Positions 51,465-62,789 of a stretch of DNA of 64,000 nt are shown here, one piece after another. Each line of letters opens with the position of its first letter. Position 1 is the stretch's first letter. The translations under genes and the position numbers were made by a program. The stretch is from Icerya purchasi (Eukaryota; Arthropoda; Insecta; Hemiptera; Monophlebidae). The notes below the pieces were generated by a model that worked only from the letters and a program-made list of their open reading frames with translations, was not told where the DNA came from and did not search any database. The DNA lies in the NCBI GenBank assembly GCA_039619475.1, contig CM077115.1, positions 397,764,557 to 397,828,556 of the forward strand. Reading direction: 5' to 3'.

Positions 51465-54020
51465 TCAATGTATGATATATCGATTCGTACTATCTGCATA
51501 AATGTTATTATAGAGCTTAAGGATAGGACATATACTCGTTGATGATTGCCGTTCATCTTTTTTAGTAAAATTTTTGAATCAAAAAAAGTATTATTTCTTT
51601 AAAGACGTTACATTTGACGAAGAGGATAGAATGTATTTTTGGTGAGTTTTATAACATTTAATTAACGGTTGATAAATTAATGGTAATGACGGATCTTCAG
51701 GCAGTTGAAAAGGAGCTAATAACAATGTCGCAAACAAACATTTTAAAATTAGCTTTTGAAAAATTATACGGATAAGGACTGGAAATATTGCAGCAAAAAC
51801 ATTTTGAGGCTAAAAGTATGATAAACAATATCGTGGTAGATGATAAAAATTGTATTGCCAAAATCCATCAAACTTGAAGCATACAGAGAATTGTAGCTAA
51901 ATTTAATCTGTATCCGGTATTAGATGTTTCGTATACGGATATCACTACATTTTTAAAAACGTGATACTTTAAATCATAAAGTTCGTTTTCGGTAGAACAT
52001 GCAGTTCGGTAAAATAACAAAAAAAATCAAAACAATCTATAAGAGGCAGTTTATAGAAAAGTTAACGAAGGATTAACTCGGCTGTTTATTTAAAAATAAT
52101 TAACCAACGAAATTAATTTTTATTAGGATTAAATAATCCCGCGATAAGCAAAAGAACAAATAATAAATTTCCACGTGAAAAGGCAACATTTGCAGAAATT
52201 AAAAAGCATAATTAATTACAAAGGTTACGCATAGAAACAGAAAAATGTTAACGATTTACAAGGAAAACAAATACGGCGAAAGTAACAGAATACATGTACA
52301 TAGGCAAAATAAACATGACAAGTGCTGAGATGTGAAAACAAATGGCATTCACAAGATATCCGAACATTGAAAATATATATTCTGAATGTGGTAAAATAGG
52401 ACACTGAAAACGTGTTTGATTCGCAGAAAAAAGGAACAAGAAGTATCAGCGACAACAATAACAACAAAAAGAACGTTACAACAATAAAAAAATAAACACG
52501 TGATACACGATGTATAAAAAAGAAAAACGGATCAGAAAATCTCATATTAATTACCCAGCAGTAAGTAAAGATAAATAATCAATATACAGCAATTTGCCAA
52601 GTTAAGTTTCAACGGTTAACTTTAAATTCCTAAATAGTCCGCGTTTTAAACTGACAGCTCTCAAAATTGATACTCTACAATCAATAATTGGAATAACGCA
52701 TTCGTCTGACTAAACCATGCAGAGCAAATCGAAGCACAGTAACAATTATAAGCAGACCAAATAAATAACAACTGTTCATGAAAGCATCGACTCCGGCAAA
52801 ACAAATCTTTTCATCAGAAGATATCATGCAATAGATTAATCCTTGCAATTTCATTTCCTAAACATCAAAAAGATTCCGCTAAAAGAATAAACTAGGATAC
52901 TTCATCGGTTCACAAATGATCGCGACCATTTCTTCCAAAGTTACTTATACCGTTTTGATTTTCAAAAAGTAATCAAAGTTAATCTGGAATTGGAGCAGAA
53001 AATGCTTTTCACATAATGCGTAGAAAGTAACTCGAGCCGCTGTGATATATTTGACAATTATTATAACGTTTTCCCTTAGCAAAATGAATTTCAAAATATA
53101 CACTAGTGCAACAATACTAACGAGCAACTTACTTTCTTGTTGCGTATATTTTATATTTCAGTATTTAACATTTACACATGAGGTAGATTATATGTCACAT
53201 GATATCATAAGACAAAAAAAAATATGCATTCATAAAAAATTTCGTTCTTATTAAATTCCTTTATCGGCAAGTAAAATCGATCCATTAAAAGTTAGAAAAA
53301 CAAATCCGAAGCACCTAAAGTAATACGTGATGATCTTAAACCCAATACCGAAATTATTGCGAAAGAATTACCAAAACTAATTTTCCAATGTTCAAAGAAA
53401 TAAGCGGACGGCCAAACCCCCTCACACTTGTCTATAACACTTTGACTATAGATAGCCAGACAAAATAGTCAACATAACGGAAAACAACTACATACGATAA
53501 GAAAATTTGAAAAATAAAATTCAAATGAAAGAGTAAAGACGTCATAGTCTATAGGTAAAGAAAGTAAAAGGAAAATAGATTAATAACAGTTAAACTACTG
53601 ATAATCATATAATCGTAATAACAAAGTTAGTACATACGAAATATTTATTAGAATATACACGATTAAAATAAGATGGCATAAGTCGAATCGTAAAAAAAAA
53701 AACCTATTTATAAAAAAATACGGTGTTGTAAGTTTTATTAAATAAAATTAAAATAAAATTCAATAACAATAACCGTAATACGATAAAATAAGCAGAACAG
53801 AAGAGATATAAAGTTAAAGGAAGACATTGTTATGTAACGACTGTGTACTGTGTCTGTTCTCACGGATTATAATGTAAATTTAGGGACGCCTGAAAATTAT
53901 TAAAGTGGAAAATATAGTCTCATTTTATACGTTTTCTATACATGCTCACGTTCTCTCTCTCTTTATGTAAGTTCATATTTCTGCTATGAAAACGAATAAA
54001 CTTACCAAAAGACAATTTTT
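51465..54020. other. Downstream flank of THG1L, no gene recognised
   Basis: This AT-rich interval lies 3' of THG1L on the minus strand. Possible minus-strand AATAAA signals occur at about 53739-53734 and 53648-53643, but a poly-A site cannot be chosen from sequence alone. The open frame at 52545-52225 has no known domain. Confidence 0.4.
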
Positions 54021-54025
54021 AGTAT

Positions 54026-54364
54026 TTACACAGAAAGACCGTTTCTGGTTGAATCATCGGTAGTGAAAGTGTTCGGGTTATTTATTAAGTGGCCCAACGC
54101 ACTCAGCGGCTTGTGATATACCTGCAATGATTTCAATCCTAATATTTCCGGATGTTCCTTCCAAAACTCTTCCCCAGTTATATCGCAATTTAATGGGATA
54201 ACGTATTGTTTGATTTTATCGTTTCCTGGGGTTGGAATCAGTTTCCTAATTAATACAGTGCCTTTTTTGAACAGTTCAGGTTCATTATTATAGTTAATGC
54301 CGAAACTCTTATATAAAATTTCTTGTTTTTGGCTAGGAACTGTAGGTTTTAGGAACTCTTGCGC
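54026..54364 (-). CDS. THG1L: tRNA-His guanylyltransferase, terminal coding exon
   Basis: This is the last coding exon of the enzyme that adds an extra G at position -1 of tRNA-His, the identity element for histidyl-tRNA synthetase. The acceptor TTTATTTAACAG precedes GCG at 54364. The translation starts AQEFLKPTVPSQKQEILY and continues FGINYNNEPELFKKGTVLI, then VIPLNCDITGEEFWKEHPEI, all standard for the C-terminal third of Thg1 proteins (INYNNEP, KGTVL, FWKEHPEIL). It joins in phase 0 to the exon ending at 63519 across about 9.15 kb. After HPEIL the frame runs another ~33 codons to TAA at 54028-54026, longer than vertebrate homologues that stop almost there. A CAG followed by GTATAT lies just after HPEILGLKSL, so an alternative splice that removes the extension is possible. 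Confidence 0.87.
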   Translation of the reverse strand, partial: AQEFLKPTVPSQKQEILYKSFGINYNNEPELFKKGTVLIRKLIPTPGNDKIKQYVIPLNCDITGEEFWKEHPEILGLKSLQVYHKPLSALGHLINNPNTFTTDDSTRNGLSV

Positions 54365-54540
54365 CTGTTAAATAAACAAAAACAATTCGATTTAAAAACT
54401 AAATGTAAAAATCGAAAAAAAAAGTAATAACACAAAAATTAACATATCCGAAATGGTAGTTTTCCTTCGGTTTAAAGTACTATTTAATTACAATTCAACT
54501 CATCACAATTTGTAATACAATTTTTTTTATATATATAATT

Positions 54541-54665
54541 ATTTTTTTTTTTGTAGACGTGACAACTATGGGCATTAACTTAGAACAAGTGAAACTTATA
54601 AAAACAAGATTCTATTTGAACGAAACGCAACTCTGTCCAAGCAACTACGTTACGGTAGTTGCTTA
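54541..54665 (-). mobile_element. Degenerate tRNA-derived SINE in the THG1L intron
   Basis: On the minus strand a head with A-box-like GTAACGTAGTTGCTTGGACA and B-box-like GTTCAAATAG is followed by GTTAATGCCCATAGTTGTCA and a poly-A (54541-54553). The tail block resembles those of the SINE at 44460-44620 and of the LINE end at 15379. It has drifted well away from the consensus. Confidence 0.45.
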
Positions 54666-55212
54666 ATAAAATTTTAGTCGGTTGAAATTTTTATTTTTAA
54701 ATAATAAACAACTCGGTCTACTGGTTCATTAAGAATAAAAAAAAAATTTCTTCAACTTAGGGTTGCGCGTTTTTTTTTTTTTTTCAAATTCTCTTAAATC
54801 GTAATCAGACACTGTTTTTACTTCTTTTTAAATTTCATCTAGAAATTCTGTTTTTTTGACTCTATTACAGAGTAATGCCGAATCTACACATTTTTCTAGG
54901 GAGAGATTGCCCCTCTCCCAGAAAAACTTGCGTATTCAAAAATACATGTTTCAAAGTTCCTATATATTTTTACTTTTTCGAACATAATCATAATTGCTGT
55001 ATTACTATTATTGGAATATTACATTAACTAAATAATTATTCACTGTAAATAATCATTTAGTGAACAAATGAACAGATGTTGTTTTTTTTTTAACACATAT
55101 ACTACATCTAAGATAATTTTCGACTAATTTTAATTTACTAAAACTCTTTTTATATTCAGCAGAAGATGTTGAAAGTATACAATAAATTTTTAATGCAACA
55201 GAAATAAAGGGA

Positions 55213-55478
55213 TTTTTTTTTTTTCTTTTTTAACGAGTATTTAATGCCTTGTGGCTATTTGTCGTCCAAATCTCTGTTATTAACAATATTAAGAAGAAAA
55301 GAACATTAAGTTTTCTTAAATTACTAATCTCAGTGATTTTGGTTATATGACTTAAAAAGCCTAATATTTTAGTAGGAAATTCTTCCTGACTTAAACTTAT
55401 CGAATATTTAATAGCTAAGTCAATAGTATGACTTTTTAAATTTCGGTCAGACGATGTGGTCTCTAATTCATCTCTTAC
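55213..55478 (-). pseudogene. LINE 3'-terminal fragment with poly-A
   Basis: The minus-strand open frame includes FPTKILGFLSHITKI, like the final helix of Jockey-type ORF2 proteins. It runs into a short 3' end AGCCACAAGGCATTAAATAC and a poly-A (55213-55225). The same 3' end (AGCCATAAGGCTGTACATGG before poly-A) closes the LINE at 26143-31080, so this is probably a truncated relative. Its ATG lies inside the neighbouring foldback element and is not a real start. Confidence 0.5.
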
Positions 55479-55480
55479 AA

Positions 55481-56004
55481 GAGGAGGACACGACCTCGGA
55501 AATTCATTTCGGGACAAGACTCTGTATAATAATAGTACTCCCTTAGGGTGTTCACCCTTTTTAATAGTAATAGTGCCGCATGGCCAGTCAATTCGGAGAA
55601 AAAAGCCTCTGAAATACTAATAAGGCTTGGATTCGAATCGCGTGCTTGACTAACTTTTTTATTTTTGTCTTAAATTCATTTAATTAATTAAATATTTAAT
55701 ACGCTTTTTTTCTAAATAAAATAAAATAATTTTTATTTAAATTATTTATGTCCGTAAATTACCGGTTTTTATTTAATTGTAAAAATAATTAATTAAATGA
55801 ATTAACGAAAAAAATAAAAAAGTTAGTCGAGCACGCAATTCGAATCCAAGCATAAATAAACTTATTAGTATTTCAGAGGCTTTTTTCTCCGAATTGACTG
55901 GCCATGCGACACTATTACTATTAAAAAGGGTGAACACCCTAAGGGAGTACTATTATTATACAGAGTCTTGTCCCGAAATTAATTTCTGAGGTCACAGCCC
56001 TCCC
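55481..56004. repeat. 0.5-kb foldback element with tRNA-like boxes in each arm
   Basis: Left arm (about 55481-55700) and right arm (about 55790-56004) are inverted copies with few differences: ATTTCGGGACAAGACTC, TACTCCCTTAGGGTGTTCAC, AGCCTCTGAAATACTAATAA and the AT-rich centre all recur reversed. Each arm contains GGATTCGAATC, a B-box-like motif (55629-55639 and its reverse at 55838-55848), with ATGGCCAGTCAATTCGGAG upstream resembling an A box. It could be a foldback MITE or two tRNA-derived SINE copies inserted head to head. It lies in the THG1L intron. Confidence 0.75.
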
Positions 56005-56144
56005 CTAGTTGGTAAAAAAAAAATAATTCTTATTCAGAAGCTTTACACTTCCTAATCTGATTCTTAATTTATTATTTTAACTATAATACATTTTATGGAG
56101 CAGGAAAATCGTTTTTCGAGAGAAAACAACCTGACTTCATCTTC

Positions 56145-56260
56145 AATTATTTTTCCAGCTAGTGCTCGTTCAGTGGTTCTTCTTAATCGCTCGTTCAACT
56201 CATTCCTTAATCTGCCCATTGTATTGATCAAGTCTTCCGATATGTCAGATGATTCTAGAA
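56145..56260 (-). CDS. Candidate exon Y of an unidentified gene within the THG1L intron
   Basis: Limits are approximate. After the good acceptor CATTATTCTTCTAG (minus strand, ending at about 56260) the sequence encodes ESSDISEDLINTMGRLRNEL followed by NERLRRTTERALAGKIIEDE. The frame is free of stops and about 40% GC in a ~30% GC surrounding. A possible donor AAGTCAG|GTTGTT is at about 56135. The peptide is charged and likely helical; I do not recognise the protein. Its exit phase does not fit the THG1L exon at 54364, so it would belong to another transcript or be a fossil exon. An alternative acceptor TAG|GATTAC lies slightly upstream (56273). Confidence 0.35.
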
Positions 56261-56730
56261 GAATAATGTAATCCTAATTTTTTTGTCTACTCTACTAATT
56301 TTTATTAGTATTTTATGTCGTCGGACTAAACGAAAAAAGAAAATAAAATCAAAAATTGCATGGATAATATTGGATTCTGATTTTATTTTAATACTACTAT
56401 TATTTAAAGACCTTAATTACTTCTACAATATTTTTAATAATGGTATGGGCAGCTTCAAACTTGACCGACCATTTAGTCTGGCCTGTTCCTTCGAAATTAC
56501 GTTTTGAAGTATTCCTTTATAATTTCCCATCATTGTAGTAACAATGCAAAAAAATGTATGAAGCTTCTGAACCATTCCGGACGCATTAGATATATCAGTC
56601 TAAACAAACAACACGTGAAATCCAATCTATCGCGAGCGGATTTTGAGAAATCTAGCTTGCACAATTTTGCACACACAAACGACGTTTGATTCTTTGTTGT
56701 AACACTGATCATAGCAATTGTTAATATCTA

Positions 56731-57115
56731 CCGTATTTACTCGCGTAATTTACGCACTTCTTTGTCGTTTTTAAAGTGCCAAAAAAAAGGGTGCGTAAAT
56801 TACGCGGGAATCAGATCAACGGTTATACATAACAGGTGTGTATTTCAAAATTACCTTTTACCTAAACAAAACACTCATTAAACGAAACTGAACCGTTATT
56901 TCGAACCAAATATATTTATACAATAATAGGTAACTACATTAGGGTAATTTATAAATTCGAGTACCGGTAATTTACACCTAAAAAATCAGACATTGTCTAG
57001 TAACGTTAGTAGCTATTAATGTATTTTAATAACGCGAAAATAATACGGTTTATATTATTTCTCGAAAAAAATGTGTGCAAAAATTAGGGTGCGTAAATTA
57101 CGCAAGTAAATACGG
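56731..57115. mobile_element. TA-flanked MITE (Tc1/mariner-type), 385 bp
   Basis: Left end CCGTATTTACTCGCGTAATT and inverted right end CCGTATTTACTTGCGTAATT match over about 28 bp with one mismatch. Both are flanked by TA (56729-56730, 57116-57117). A subterminal inverted copy of GTGCGTAAATTACGCG lies at about 56789-56805. No coding content. It sits between candidate exons X and Y. Confidence 0.8.
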
Positions 57116-57383
57116 TAGTTCTTTTTTTTCTAGTTTATCCATAACAACTTGTGCCTTTTTCCATTTCTAAAAAATGATGATCAAAACTTTCTTTAATTTC
57201 ATTTTTTTTTGTAACATAGCGTATCCCATGACAATGTAACATCTAATATTTATAATCAGCTAATCATATTTTTGATTATAACTAGCCAAGATTGAACATA
57301 TAACCATTAATTAAACTCATCTCATTATCGAAAACAGAATTTTAAAAAATGAACGGAATAACTTTAATGTTCATTGAAGACCT

Positions 57384-57454
57384 ACCGCTCGTCCACCTGG
57401 ATCTTGTCCTACCCAACGGGCATGTAATGTATATGTCTTGTTTATGTTTTTACA
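57384..57454 (-). CDS. Candidate exon X of an unidentified gene within the THG1L intron
   Basis: Minus-strand sequence between an acceptor-like AGAGGTTCAG (ending at 57455) and a donor-like GAGCG|GTAGGT (about 57388) encodes CKNINKTYTLHARWVGQDPG followed by GRA. The segment is about 45% GC and has consensus-like borders. Reading on to the next GT (GGTAG|GTCTTC) would add Val plus one base, giving the phase needed to join exon Y as ...GRAVESSDIS.... The protein is not recognised. The plus strand also has a 36-codon open frame here, so coding on the minus strand is not certain. Confidence 0.3.
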
Positions 57455-57469
57455 GCTGAACCTCTTAGT

Positions 57470-58053
57470 TTACATGTATATATATATATATGTACATGTA
57501 CGTGCGTCCGTATATACGGGTGTTTTTATGTGTATATGTATTTGTGTGTGCATATAAATATATTGTTCGATATTTACATATATAAATACTTGTAAAACAA
57601 AAGAATATATGCCATGCAGATATTCAATAATACCTACTATAACCCTAAGCGAGTAGCCATATGGGTTTGCATACAAACTGATGTATCAGTAAGAGAGTGT
57701 GAGTGTGTCATGTATTGTAATGTGTGCGTAAATTAAGTTACAAGTGTAGGAAGTAGAGGTTCGTGCGTATCCACTTAGATTAAGTACATGAATAGATTTA
57801 TAGCAACTTTAAGAATACTTGATTTATAATATTATTTCTAATTATTAAACACAATGAATTTTGTTTTAAAAATTTTGCAAAGATGATACTTGACTGAGAT
57901 CGCACTTTGGCATAATATATTATAATAATTTAAAATAAAATGCAAATAAAACAACCTATTGCCTAATCAGATTACAGCCTCCAAGAATGCAACTGATGTA
58001 TGGCCATTGAAAAACCAATCATATTCTAATTTTTAATTTAAAGGGCACAGAAA

Positions 58054-58084
<31 letters not shown>

Positions 58085-60055
58085 AGCTATTTTAAATAAA
58101 ATAAAACCAATTTATTATGAAAAAACAGAAAGTATATAATACCTAATCGAACAAATAATGAAATTTATTCTCAGTAACGCGGTGAAAGACGATGTGGTTA
58201 AAAGAGCACACTGCAATAAAAACAAAACAGGCAAATAATAAATGGAGAAAAAATACCGAACAAGAAGTTATTAATATAATAATAAATACGAAAAATAATA
58301 AAAAAATTATTTCTTAATTTATCTGGTTCTTACAAAAACGTGTTTTAACGTAACGATATGATATTTTAACAAATTAAAATGAACATTTAGCTCCTAAGTA
58401 AAGTAATAAAATTTAGAATAAAATTCAAAATCTAATCCCACTAATTTATCTAAGTAGGGGCACATCCTCGTACTTTATTTTGCTTCATAAAAATAAATAT
58501 AAATAAATAAAAGCGCACTGTTATAGGATTTCTAATTGAAACGAAATAAATAAATTTGTAAGAAACATCGACTAGTTGTTACAGATGTATAAATCTATAT
58601 TCATGGTGTAAAACACCATAAATATGAATTTATATATCCATAACTAATCGATATTTTTTATAAATTTATATTTTCTTTTAATTAAAGATCCTATGAATGT
58701 TTTTATTTATCAGTATAAAGTACAGGATAGTATAAAATGTTATAATAATAAAACCATTTAAATATTTTGGTCCATCAATTACTTTCTATAAGGAATATTT
58801 ATTTTTGATAAATACTAGGGGAATAAAAAAAAAAAAAACAGGGCTGACCAAACTTTTCACCAACGAACGCCAACTTGCCCAATAAATATTTAAAATACAA
58901 ACTAAACGTTAGCTAACATCTGCATTGCAAGTAAAACTCTAAACATAAGTGTTCCGATTTTTCCAAATGAATGTCAAGCCAAATTCTTATACCACCTATT
59001 TTAAAGCGCGAAAATGCTTATCATTCAAACCGTTCTTCAAAATGAAAAGAAAAAAAGAAAAAAAAAAAAAAAAAAGGAAAATTGTTGACTTTATTTTACC
59101 CGGAAATTGGCGTGTCCAAATCGACCGCGAAAACAATTCAAAAGCAGCAATAGACAAAACCGACTTTTCTTCAACCTTTAGCGATCAGGCGAGAAGCGGT
59201 ACGGTTGTATGTTGAAGTTATCTTTCACATTTGGCGACTATGCAAAATCAGTAAGGAAAAGCGAATTTAACTTCATATATTAAATATTAAACAATCATTT
59301 TTTTAATTTACTGACATTATAATCTTTACGAACTTCTTTACCCGACAATATATATTTTTTTTTCAACAGGAGAAAACCTCCTTTTTCATATACATACATT
59401 CGTTGTTTTTTACCCATTAACTTTTCGCCTCTTTCAATGAAATTTGATTTATGTTAAGAAAATGTTTAAAGTTGATTTTGTTATATAAGCGCACAGTATC
59501 GCCCGCGAAGCGTTTGTACCCGTTTCCACTGCCCACAAAAATCCCGTAATGCCGAAGATCAACTATTTTTCAAATTGCCGTAATAAATTATTAACAACAA
59601 ATTAAATGAAAAAAAAAAAAAAAAAAAAAAAAAACTGGAAAGAAGAACTTTCTAGAAGTGATTTTAAAAAAGTTCAAATAGATTATAAATAAAACTTAAC
59701 GAAACTAAATTTTCCTAATCCGCAGCGTAACATAAAAGAAAATCTATTTGCCGAATAGAACCGGATTTCTCAGTTCTTTAAATAACTCATCATCATCATC
59801 ATTATATCCTCAACCGTTCGCGGTTGGTGGACAACCTATTCTCACATTTTTAGATGTACCGATATAGGTTGTATACTAAGCAATTATTATAATATGCAAC
59901 GCAAGTGTACACACGCAAGAAGACTACATTCGGAACTGATAGTAGCCGCTTGTTATCGCGCTACCAGTGCAGTCCTATTTATGTCTGCTGTGTACTGACC
60001 TAGCGCGCATATGATGTTGTACGTGGTGGTTTGCTATTATTGCCTTCCAACGTGA
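57470..60055. other. THG1L intron, no further element recognised
   Basis: Microsatellites of TA type are at about 57475-57492 and 58055-58079, and an A-run of about 25 at 59610-59634. The plus-strand frame at 58949-59215 has a Lys-rich tract and no known domain. The tract at 59786-59870 (ATC repeats, then CCTCAACCGTTCGCGGTTGG) looks like the 3' end of a minus-strand retroposon with an (ATG)n tail. Confidence 0.4.
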
Positions 60056-60062
60056 TTACTGG

Positions 60063-60178
60063 CGATTATTTATTTATTTATTTATTTAATTCTTGTAATA
60101 AGTTCGTCGTCGCTCGGGATCGAATCCGTGACCGCCATATCGGAAGTCAAGCACTCTAGCAACTAGGCTATCGCGCAG
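60063..60178 (-). mobile_element. tRNA-derived SINE head with (AAAT)n tail
   Basis: On the minus strand the head contains A-box-like TAGCCTAGTTGCTAGAGTG (about 60166-60148) and B-box GGATTCGATCCC (about 60125-60114) at normal tRNA spacing, with GACTTCCGATATGGCGGTCA between them. It ends in an (AAAT)n tail at 60063-60090. The acceptor stem does not close, so this is a SINE and not a tRNA gene. It lies in the THG1L intron and differs in tail from the SINE at 44460. Confidence 0.65.
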
Positions 60179-60288
60179 TTGTACAAAAATAAAACAATTT
60201 AATAAATTTTAATTTTATAATAATAACGCGATATTTAATAATTCATTTAGTTTTAATCAAAACTGTGTAATAACGTATGCAACACTAA

Positions 60289-60619
60289 GGCTAAACTCAC
60301 ACGGACCACTTTTCGACCACAATTTTATGGTTGTGCTGTGGTCATACTGTGGTCGAAACCGATCACTTTTGAACCACAATATTAACAACAACACAACTAT
60401 GGCGTTGAGTGGTTAGAAAGTGGCTGGTGAGTGGCTCACGACGACTACTTTTTTGTGGGCTGATATCGACCACACGTTGCGACTACTGTTAGAGCTGACG
60501 CCAAGAAGTGGTCCATTGCGTTTTTTCCCATCATTAATGTGTTAAAATAGTATTACCTAAGACCGACCACTATTTTATGGTTCTACTATGGTCGAAAAGT
60601 GGTCCGTATGAGTTAAGAC
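60289..60619. mobile_element. PIF/Harbinger-type MITE with TAA duplication
   Basis: Left end GGCTAAACTCACACGGACCA and inverted right end GTCTTAACTCATACGGACCA share most of about 35 bp, continuing CTTTTCGACCA in both. Both flanks are TAA (60286-60288 and 60620-60622), the 3-bp TWA target used by PIF/Harbinger elements. The interior has repeated GACCAC/GTGGTC motifs in both orientations. A Harbinger transposase fragment exists at about 45950-46325, but a link between the two cannot be shown. Confidence 0.7.
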
Positions 60620-62052
60620 TAACGCAAAAGATGTTCCAGCATTATTTTAGCAGACCAAAAAGAAAACTAACAGATACACAGAAAAGAGTATGTAAAAATT
60701 TATTTCACAAAAAAGGGGTGTTTAGGTAAATTTTATTAAATTAAAAACATACAATTTGTACGAAGAAAACTCGCATTTCATGAATCCAATGCTTGTTAGA
60801 CTAAAAAAATTCAATCTGAGATAAATATGTATCAGAAAAGAAAAATACAGCGTATACTATCACTATTTATAATAAAATATTATTTAGCAATACTTTATTT
60901 TCACCCTACCATAACAACAATAATTAGTCATTAAACCAATGAACACATTTAAAATATTAAACAGAACATTTTACATAACTGCGACAAATATTGATTTAAA
61001 AAGCAATGAAATGCATACGTTCACAAATGAATTATAAATTGAAGTAGCTATAATTATGCTATTTTTAACGCAAAGAAAAGAAGCACAATATCCATTTCTT
61101 TTTCTCTCGTTTTCAAGAACTATTTGTTTTGTAGATATTATTATTTATAATAAGTTTATTGACATTGTCATATTTTTAGTTTTTATATTAATTTTTATTG
61201 TAAAATAATCTGAAAGAATTTCAACACTTTCAACTACTTTTTTAATTTTTATTCCAATTTATTTTAAGCATTTTCTCCATTAACATGGTTGCCGCTCAAA
61301 TATAATTTTTAAATTCCTGGTTTTCCTAGTCCAAATCCTCCCGATTTCCTGATTAATAGAATTGTATAAAAAAAGAATGGAATATTTTTTGTTACAATTG
61401 ATAATATTTAACCGTCGCTGCATATTTTATATGAATAAAATAGAACTTCGTAATTTTTATTTAAAATAAAATACAATACAAAATGCATTCATTTTTCATT
61501 TCAATTGATTTTTTCTTATTAAAAATATCGTTTTTAGCTATTTTTATATTTTTTTCTTGGATTTACAACAAATTCCCAGTTGAGTGGCCATCCTGGTTAA
61601 ATGGCCGAAAAATTCAACACTTTAAAAACAGTAGTTCGAAAACTATTGACTTTTCGAATAAAACCCGCGAGTGCGCTATTTCGACCAAATCGCCTTATCC
61701 TCTTTTGCTAAAAAAAAAAAAATCCATATTTTTCAATACAAATTAAAATATCTTGTCAACTGGCAAACAAATTCTGCACGCTACTTGATGGTAATTTCTT
61801 CTACATTTGTTGAATTATCTTCATATCTTTTATATAACCACACGTATAAGTCTAAGAATTAATAACTTTTGCACAATCTTATTTTATTTTTATCATTTTT
61901 TTTTTTTATTTTCTTCCTTCTGCAACCAACTACTTAATTTCCTATTTAGCAGTACTAATTTTTTCTCTCCTGCAGTTTCTTAACACTTTATCCATCGACT
62001 AAGATTTTATCAGTTTCTTCCCTCTTCTTCGTTTTACTAACAATAACTAATG

Positions 62053-62165
62053 TTTGATTAATAAAATATAGAATAAAATCACAATTTACACAATTAACAA
62101 ATATAAATAAACAGATCAGCCTATTATTTATGTAGATTGTGATTTTATTCTACATTTTATTATTT
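62053..62165. repeat. Short inverted repeat, ~33-bp arms
   Basis: ATTAATAAAATATAGAATAAAATCACAATTTA (about 62057-62088) recurs inverted at about 62134-62165, around a ~45-bp loop. AT-rich; it could be a tiny MITE or a chance-expanded hairpin. Confidence 0.5.
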
Positions 62166-62333
62166 AAACTACTGTAAGTCACACAATTTGTTTGCAAATG
62201 GAAAAATTTACAATAACTATATTAATGTCCTCTCAAATCGTAATTTATTTTTTTATTTTTTTCACTGTCTTTACACAGTTTCCCGCCGTAATATATTCCC
62301 ATTTCTATTATAAGCCGAGTTTTTTTAATAATA

Positions 62334-62785
62334 TTATATTGTTGCCTTAATGTAGCTAATGTGAAGGACAATTATGTGTTGGATGTCATCGCTGACGTTC
62401 ATTACACAAAATTTACAGTTTGGATTATATTGCAACTTAAACCTATTTAAATATTCACCAAGGCCCCCATGGCCAATAAAGATTTGAACACTAAAAAAAG
62501 TTATATACAGTTCTTTTAACCTGAATTTTTCTTTAATATCTGGGAAAACATGTAGGTTTTTCGACGATCCCATCGACATTGCCACATGCTAATAATTTTT
62601 GCATTTATATGATTTTTAAGCAATTTAATAGGAGGTGTTCCCATTTTCTTAACAAGATCATAGTTTTGCAGGAAATTTAAAGATCCAAGTAGAGTCCTTT
62701 GTAATTTGGTATAAATAAATAATAATTGTATAAAACAGATATTGAAGACGGCAACGATTTGGTATTGCATGTAAAACATAAAATG
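62334..62785 (-). pseudogene. LINE ORF2 C-terminal fragment
   Basis: Two overlapping minus-strand frames make one protein piece: MGTPPIKLLKNHINAKIISM (about 62650-62590), then MGSSKNLHVFPDIKEKFR, then QIFIGHGGLGEYLNRFKLQY and PNCKFC...DDIQHI. The block (Q)xxTGHGxxGxYLxRF...C.(F)C....(D).(Q)H is the typical end of R1/LOA/Jockey-type LINE ORF2 with its Cys-His segment. A single frameshift near 62580 separates the halves. No poly-A is clear at the end near 62330. Confidence 0.72.
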
Positions 62786-62789
62786 TGCA

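Noticed and set aside
55230..55517. 95-codon minus-strand frame as a third exon following candidate exon Y
   Set aside because: Its ATG lies in the foldback arm and its end carries a LINE-like 3' tail and poly-A like that at 26143; a retroelement tail explains it better.
60100..60178. Possible tRNA gene (A and B boxes at normal spacing)
   Set aside because: No closing acceptor stem and an (AAAT)n tail; SINE head.
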